DNA from: Verrucomicrobiales bacterium
Lineage (GTDB): Bacteria > Verrucomicrobiota > Verrucomicrobiia > Methylacidiphilales > JAAUTS01
Assembly (NCBI GenBank): GCA_031256975.1
Contig: JAIRPN010000013.1
Span: 310,001 to 374,000, forward strand
Length of the DNA stretch: 64,000 nucleotides
Direction of reading: 5' to 3'
The number at the start of each line of letters is the position of its first letter. Position 1 is the stretch's first letter. The translations under genes and the position numbers were made by a program. Of this stretch, positions 61,601 through 64,000 are shown piece after piece. The notes below the pieces were generated by a model. That model had not been told where the DNA came from. It made no database searches and saw only the letters and a program-made list of their open reading frames with translations.

Positions 61601-61933
61601 CGACAAATAAACATCTCCCTTGAAGGCGGTCGGCTTGATTTGCAATCCTAGTTGGACATTGAACAGGTCGATGTAGGCGTGCAAGTAATGGTAGGGTTCG
61701 ATATTGCAATTCTCAATATCGAGTTGGGAGAAGTCTATAACTTCGACATTTTCCTCGACGCGTTTTGCACCAAGAACCTTGGGATTGTGTTCCCAGATTT
61801 CCGGCACGCTAGATTCGACAACGGTGGCAAACCGCTTGGGGTAGGACAAATGCAAATCCCTGACAGCGGCGGTCAACAACACGTTGTCACCAAGCGGGAG
61901 TCTGCATTTTATCAGTAATTGTTTCGTAGGCAT
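58685..61933 (-). CDS. Three-domain glycosyltransferase fusion (GT9-like, Mnn-like, GT4-like)
   Basis: 1082 residues. Residues 1-320 resemble ADP-heptose:LPS heptosyltransferases ('PLGDNVLLTAAVRDLHLSYP', 'ITSLMHLAAAVEP') and are clearly paralogous to the next gene upstream. About 370-610 is an alpha-mannosyltransferase-like GT-A domain ('VLLLDADNVPTIDPEYLF', DxD near 464; 'ESGQMLINKEQAW'). About 720-1082 is a GT4 domain ('FGTAGRLASGGIRKGLDKVI', 'SSGEAWGLMQHQAMATG'), in which the second Glu of the EX7E motif is replaced by Gln. It likely builds a surface glycan in several steps. Confidence 0.82.
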   Translation of the reverse strand: MPTKQLLIKCRLPLGDNVLLTAAVRDLHLSYPKRFATVVESSVPEIWEHNPKVLGAKRVEENVEVIDFSQLDIENCNIEPYHYLHAYIDLFNVQLGLQIKPTAFKGDVYLSVEERQWCSQVQELLGADIPYWIIVTGGKRDVTTKWWPVQRYQEVVDHFRGKIQFVQVGDQSDHHPPLRGVIDLRGKTDVRQLIRLVYHADGVLCPITSLMHLAAAVEPKDSRLPYRPCVVIAGGREPSQWEAYPNHQFIHTNGSLLCCDQGGCWKSRTRPLRDGLEFDRPENLCLSPVGDTPRCMDIISSRQVIRRIELYFQGGTRSYLTEQQLNAIHSVLDYGNSVAWSGDKLAYYINRNAAEEYIATLPPYPHRFSGRGIVICGGGTTYFTNAWVCINILRKLGCKLPIQLWHLGPKELDGTMKELMSPLNVKCVDANEINNKDIPGIANGWSLKSHALLHSPFKEVLLLDADNVPTIDPEYLFAAEEFKNYGAVFWPDLERFAPDHPVWELFAVPYQNEPQFESGQMLINKEQAWPALLLAAWYNQRSDLYYQYLYGDKDTYHMAFRKLQINYAMPQSGTVYADGVLYQHDFQGRRIFQHRYRDKWSLWIPNKHINGFALEEDCRACLRVLRESWNGRITNGNGKYAPPPSFLEAAVSKELTTHRYELCIAGKPPRTLSFALDGKIDGLRRDESWSWNLQVEGEKISLKILAGATLAGELERKNKRHWISCIGEPASLRRISNKSAKDHILLRASVNTYTGYGLHAVAIISGLTRQGYDLQIAPIGFDEKFSSIPESIKNRISHTDDNGNWELLLYPPNKKPTPSKKTVYLTMWETTRIPQQYISYLNMAECLIVPCRWNVENFTAQGVSRPIYQVPLGIYTNIYKYSPMLLDGPCIFGTAGRLASGGIRKGLDKVIDAFREAFPVEQDVRLYVKAFSDCPLPETNDPRIVILQKYLTDQEMAAWYRSITCFVSASSGEAWGLMQHQAMATGRPIISVDYGGVKEFFNKYVGYPLDYKLVSADKFYANCGVWAEPSHESLIEQMREVYTNREKADFLGKLGAEQVSGLSWKSSNQKLAQVLRHIGMCR

Positions 61934-61944
61934 ATTAAGCCGGA

Positions 61945-62967
61945 TTACGGAATGGTCACGCCGTTCTTATTCAAAACCTTATCCACCCAACGCGCTTGTA
62001 TGGGTGAGAGGTATTTCAAAGAACCGCCGTCATAATAGAGTTCGATTCTCTCGATGACGTCCTGTGTGGTTATCATGTCCATGCACTTGGGCAACTCCCC
62101 GGCAACGTTTACACACAAGTGTTCGCTCGCATCTTTGTCGTGGCCGTCGCCTAGCTTTACTACCCTGGACTTCCAGCATCCCCCCTGAAGACAGCACGGT
62201 AACATGCCATTGGTATGAATGAACTGGTGGTGTGGATAGGCCTCCCAATGCGCTGGTTCTCTGCCTCCGGCGACTACCACGCAGGGCCTGTTTTGTGGGT
62301 GCACTGGTTTGGTTTCCACTGCCGCAGCCAAGTGCATGAGGGAAGTTACTGGGCACAACACTCCGTCGGCATGGTGCACCAACCGGATTAGTTGTCTGAG
62401 GTCAGTTTTTCCGCGTAAGTCGATTACGCCGTCAAGGAGCGGATGATGGTGATTTTCAGCGCCTACCTGTACGAAGAGTATTTTCCCACGGAAATGATCC
62501 ACCACTTCCTGATAGCGTTTCGTGCTCCACCACTTGATGGTGATATCTTTTTTGCCTCCGGCAGCAATGATCCAAAACGGCAACTCATCGCCCGCATTTT
62601 CGTAAACCTGCGAAGCCCAGTGTTTTTCTTCATCCGATAAGTGAATGTCTCCTTTGAATCGGCTGGCGCGGATATTGATGCCCAATTGGCGGTTGAGGCT
62701 TGCGATAAATCCATCAATGAAATGATAGGGAAGAGTGTTGCTACTGTTGATCAGCTTATAATCGCAATCCAGAATGGTAACATCAGGCAGCCCTTCCACC
62801 AATGGAGTAAGATGTGGGTTATGCTGCCAGATATCAGGGAAGGGGGTTCTTACATCCGTCAAGAATTGGCCAGGATAGCAATGGTGCAAATCTCTGAGGG
62901 CTGCCGTTAACACTACAATATCCCCCACAGACAAAGAATTTTTCAGAATCAATTTCCGCTTTGTCAT
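61945..62967 (-). CDS. GT9-like heptosyltransferase-family protein
   Basis: 340 residues. 'LSVGDIVVLTAALRDLHHCY' at the N-terminus, 'FWIIAAGGKKDITIKWWSTK' and 'ADGVLCPVTSLMHLAAAVET' follow the GT9 GT-B plan. It matches the N-terminal third of the 1082-residue protein along its whole length, including the tail ('CMDMITTQDVIERIELYYDG' against 'CMDIISSRQVIRRIELYFQG'). A Cys-rich insert ('HTNGMLPCCLQGGCWKSR') is shared too. It lies 11 bases upstream of that gene in one operon. Confidence 0.82.
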   Translation of the reverse strand: MTKRKLILKNSLSVGDIVVLTAALRDLHHCYPGQFLTDVRTPFPDIWQHNPHLTPLVEGLPDVTILDCDYKLINSSNTLPYHFIDGFIASLNRQLGINIRASRFKGDIHLSDEEKHWASQVYENAGDELPFWIIAAGGKKDITIKWWSTKRYQEVVDHFRGKILFVQVGAENHHHPLLDGVIDLRGKTDLRQLIRLVHHADGVLCPVTSLMHLAAAVETKPVHPQNRPCVVVAGGREPAHWEAYPHHQFIHTNGMLPCCLQGGCWKSRVVKLGDGHDKDASEHLCVNVAGELPKCMDMITTQDVIERIELYYDGGSLKYLSPIQARWVDKVLNKNGVTIP

Positions 62968-63039
62968 CCGAATTAAACAACTAGATAAATGCTGCCGTTG
63001 TAAATTTCAAGCTTTTAGGGAATGTTTATTCGACAAATA

Positions 63040-64000
63040 TTACGGCTTAATGGCATCCACTATCAATGACGTGTTAAGAAAGGGCTTACTGTTATCAATC
63101 GATTTCTTGCTTCGCTGGATTTTCCCGTTATCGGATTCCCAATCAAAAGTACATAACACCCGGTTTTCATCCCAATATTCCAATAAGTTGACTATAAATC
63201 CGGCCTGTTTCAAACAGTCCACTAATGATTTGTAATTATATAACACCCGTTGTCTCCTGCCGGCTTTTCTAGATTCTAGATAAACATCAGCCAAATAAGC
63301 CGGATCGGGATGATTCCCGTCCGGTACCGCTATGCGGAGCGTTCCTCCGGTCTTTAAAAAATCGAAACAATTTCTTGCTGCTTGGTTGGCTTGGCCCACA
63401 GTCAGATTATTCCATACATCATCCGCTAATATGGTTTCCAATGAATTTTTCTGCCAACATCGAAGGAAATCATCTTGCTTGGACAGATCAAACTCTTTTG
63501 AACTGATCGACTGCCACCCCGGCTGAAGCATTGAGCTGTTATCAATAGCAATCTTTCTCCTGGGCAGGGCTTGTTTCATGCCTTCTTGCTGCACGGTAGA
63601 TGGCGCTTTTATTGGAAGTGGGTTGCTAGATTTTAGTTCCGGGATCACAACAGGCTCCTTATGTTCCAGCCTCTTGAGACTTTCGTTGGTAGCGAAAGAT
63701 CGGCTGACCTTATAAGTGCGGACAGCTTCGATTAACCCGCCTTCACTGTACCCTTCAAATTTATCAAGCGTTTTGTCCTGCTCGTAATCTACTTGGTCGA
63801 TTACCGAATATCCCAGAATTTTATATTTCTCAGGATACATGTGTTCACCGACGGCACCGATATAAATGCCCCGGTGAACCATGGTGTTCAAGCAGCCGTA
63901 CCCATGACTTACAAAGGCGTAACACATGGCGGCATCCTGCGAGGTGACATTGATATTGGCCCCTTGCCGGATGTAAAAATTTAGAATTTGGTTAGTCGGC
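63040..64000 (-). CDS. Protein with C-terminal SAM-methyltransferase-like domain (5' end beyond the window)
   Basis: At least 320 residues; the frame is open to the window edge. The first part is unrecognised ('NFYIRQGANINVTSQDAAMC', 'GYSVIDQVDYEQDKTLDKFE'). The C-terminal ~160 residues resemble predicted SAM-dependent methyltransferases of surface-glycan clusters: 'MLQPGWQSISSKEFDLSKQD', 'RNCFDFLKTGGTLRIAVPDG', 'LVDCLKQAGFIVNLLEYWDE'. The usual glycine-rich SAM loop is not obvious, so activity is uncertain. It lies 72 bases upstream of the GT9-like gene and is probably in the same operon. Confidence 0.6.
   Translation of the reverse strand, partial: PTNQILNFYIRQGANINVTSQDAAMCYAFVSHGYGCLNTMVHRGIYIGAVGEHMYPEKYKILGYSVIDQVDYEQDKTLDKFEGYSEGGLIEAVRTYKVSRSFATNESLKRLEHKEPVVIPELKSSNPLPIKAPSTVQQEGMKQALPRRKIAIDNSSMLQPGWQSISSKEFDLSKQDDFLRCWQKNSLETILADDVWNNLTVGQANQAARNCFDFLKTGGTLRIAVPDGNHPDPAYLADVYLESRKAGRRQRVLYNYKSLVDCLKQAGFIVNLLEYWDENRVLCTFDWESDNGKIQRSKKSIDNSKPFLNTSLIVDAIKP

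Overview
The window reads as a chromosomal segment of a Gram-negative bacterium of the PVC superphylum, most likely Verrucomicrobiota. The clearest marker is the 52-residue small basic protein at 30723-30881, a family I know only from Verrucomicrobia, Chlamydiae and relatives. Fitting this are the TolC/RND proteins, the many signal peptides and lipoproteins, and a diaminopimelate pathway. No rRNA or CRISPR array is visible. Four tRNAs are present: CAU, Ala-GGC, Tyr-GTA and Cys-GCA.

The sequence falls into four blocks. (1) 1-7.5 kb is GC-rich backbone: the end of ispH, a TolC-RND efflux pair, and three envelope or coiled-coil genes. (2) 7.56-30.19 kb is an AT-rich integrative element in tRNA-Ala(GGC). 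It has a tyrosine recombinase and excisionase at the tRNA end and a decayed copy of the tRNA 3' end at the far end. Its cargo is one nearly uninterrupted, co-directional run of about 18 kb (11.4-29.5 kb): an ABCG-type transporter with secreted partners; an O-antigen-ligase-like protein; a periplasmic thiol/peptide cluster (rhodanese, MauE/DoxX-like protein, 60-aa exported peptide, YD-type protein, Cys-rich protein, C39-like/DUF1573 fusion); and a membrane glycosylation module (ICMT-like protein, two polytopic glycosyltransferase-like proteins, one ALG10-like, and a GtrB/DPM1-type GT2). (3) 30.2-50.1 kb is backbone again: the PVC small protein, an RsuA/RluB-type pseudouridine synthase, argH-lysA-dapF-dapA-dapB, a FHA-nrnA-truB-ribF operon, a roadblock/MglA GTPase/roadblock module, a CoA-transferase, and an ArsR-controlled OYE/aldo-keto reductase pair. 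(4) 50.1-64 kb, starting at tRNA-Cys, is a second accessory region. It holds a decayed DNA methylase, an IS3-family remnant, DUF2089 and membrane genes, an 1893-residue RHS protein, and a glycosyltransferase cluster that includes a three-domain fusion of 1082 residues.

The most striking pattern runs across genes. A short motif, CGCTAAYGGC or its complement GCCRTTAGCG, recurs through both backbone blocks, inside genes on either strand and between genes. By hand I count 18 exact copies and about 65 copies of the 7-base core in roughly 27.5 kb. In the roughly 36 kb of accessory DNA I find no exact copy and about 11 cores. Inverted pairs of it form intrinsic terminators at 30.89, 45.63 and 47.38 kb. 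This resembles the DNA uptake sequences of Neisseriaceae and Pasteurellaceae, or HIP1 of cyanobacteria, and it marks acquired DNA by its absence.
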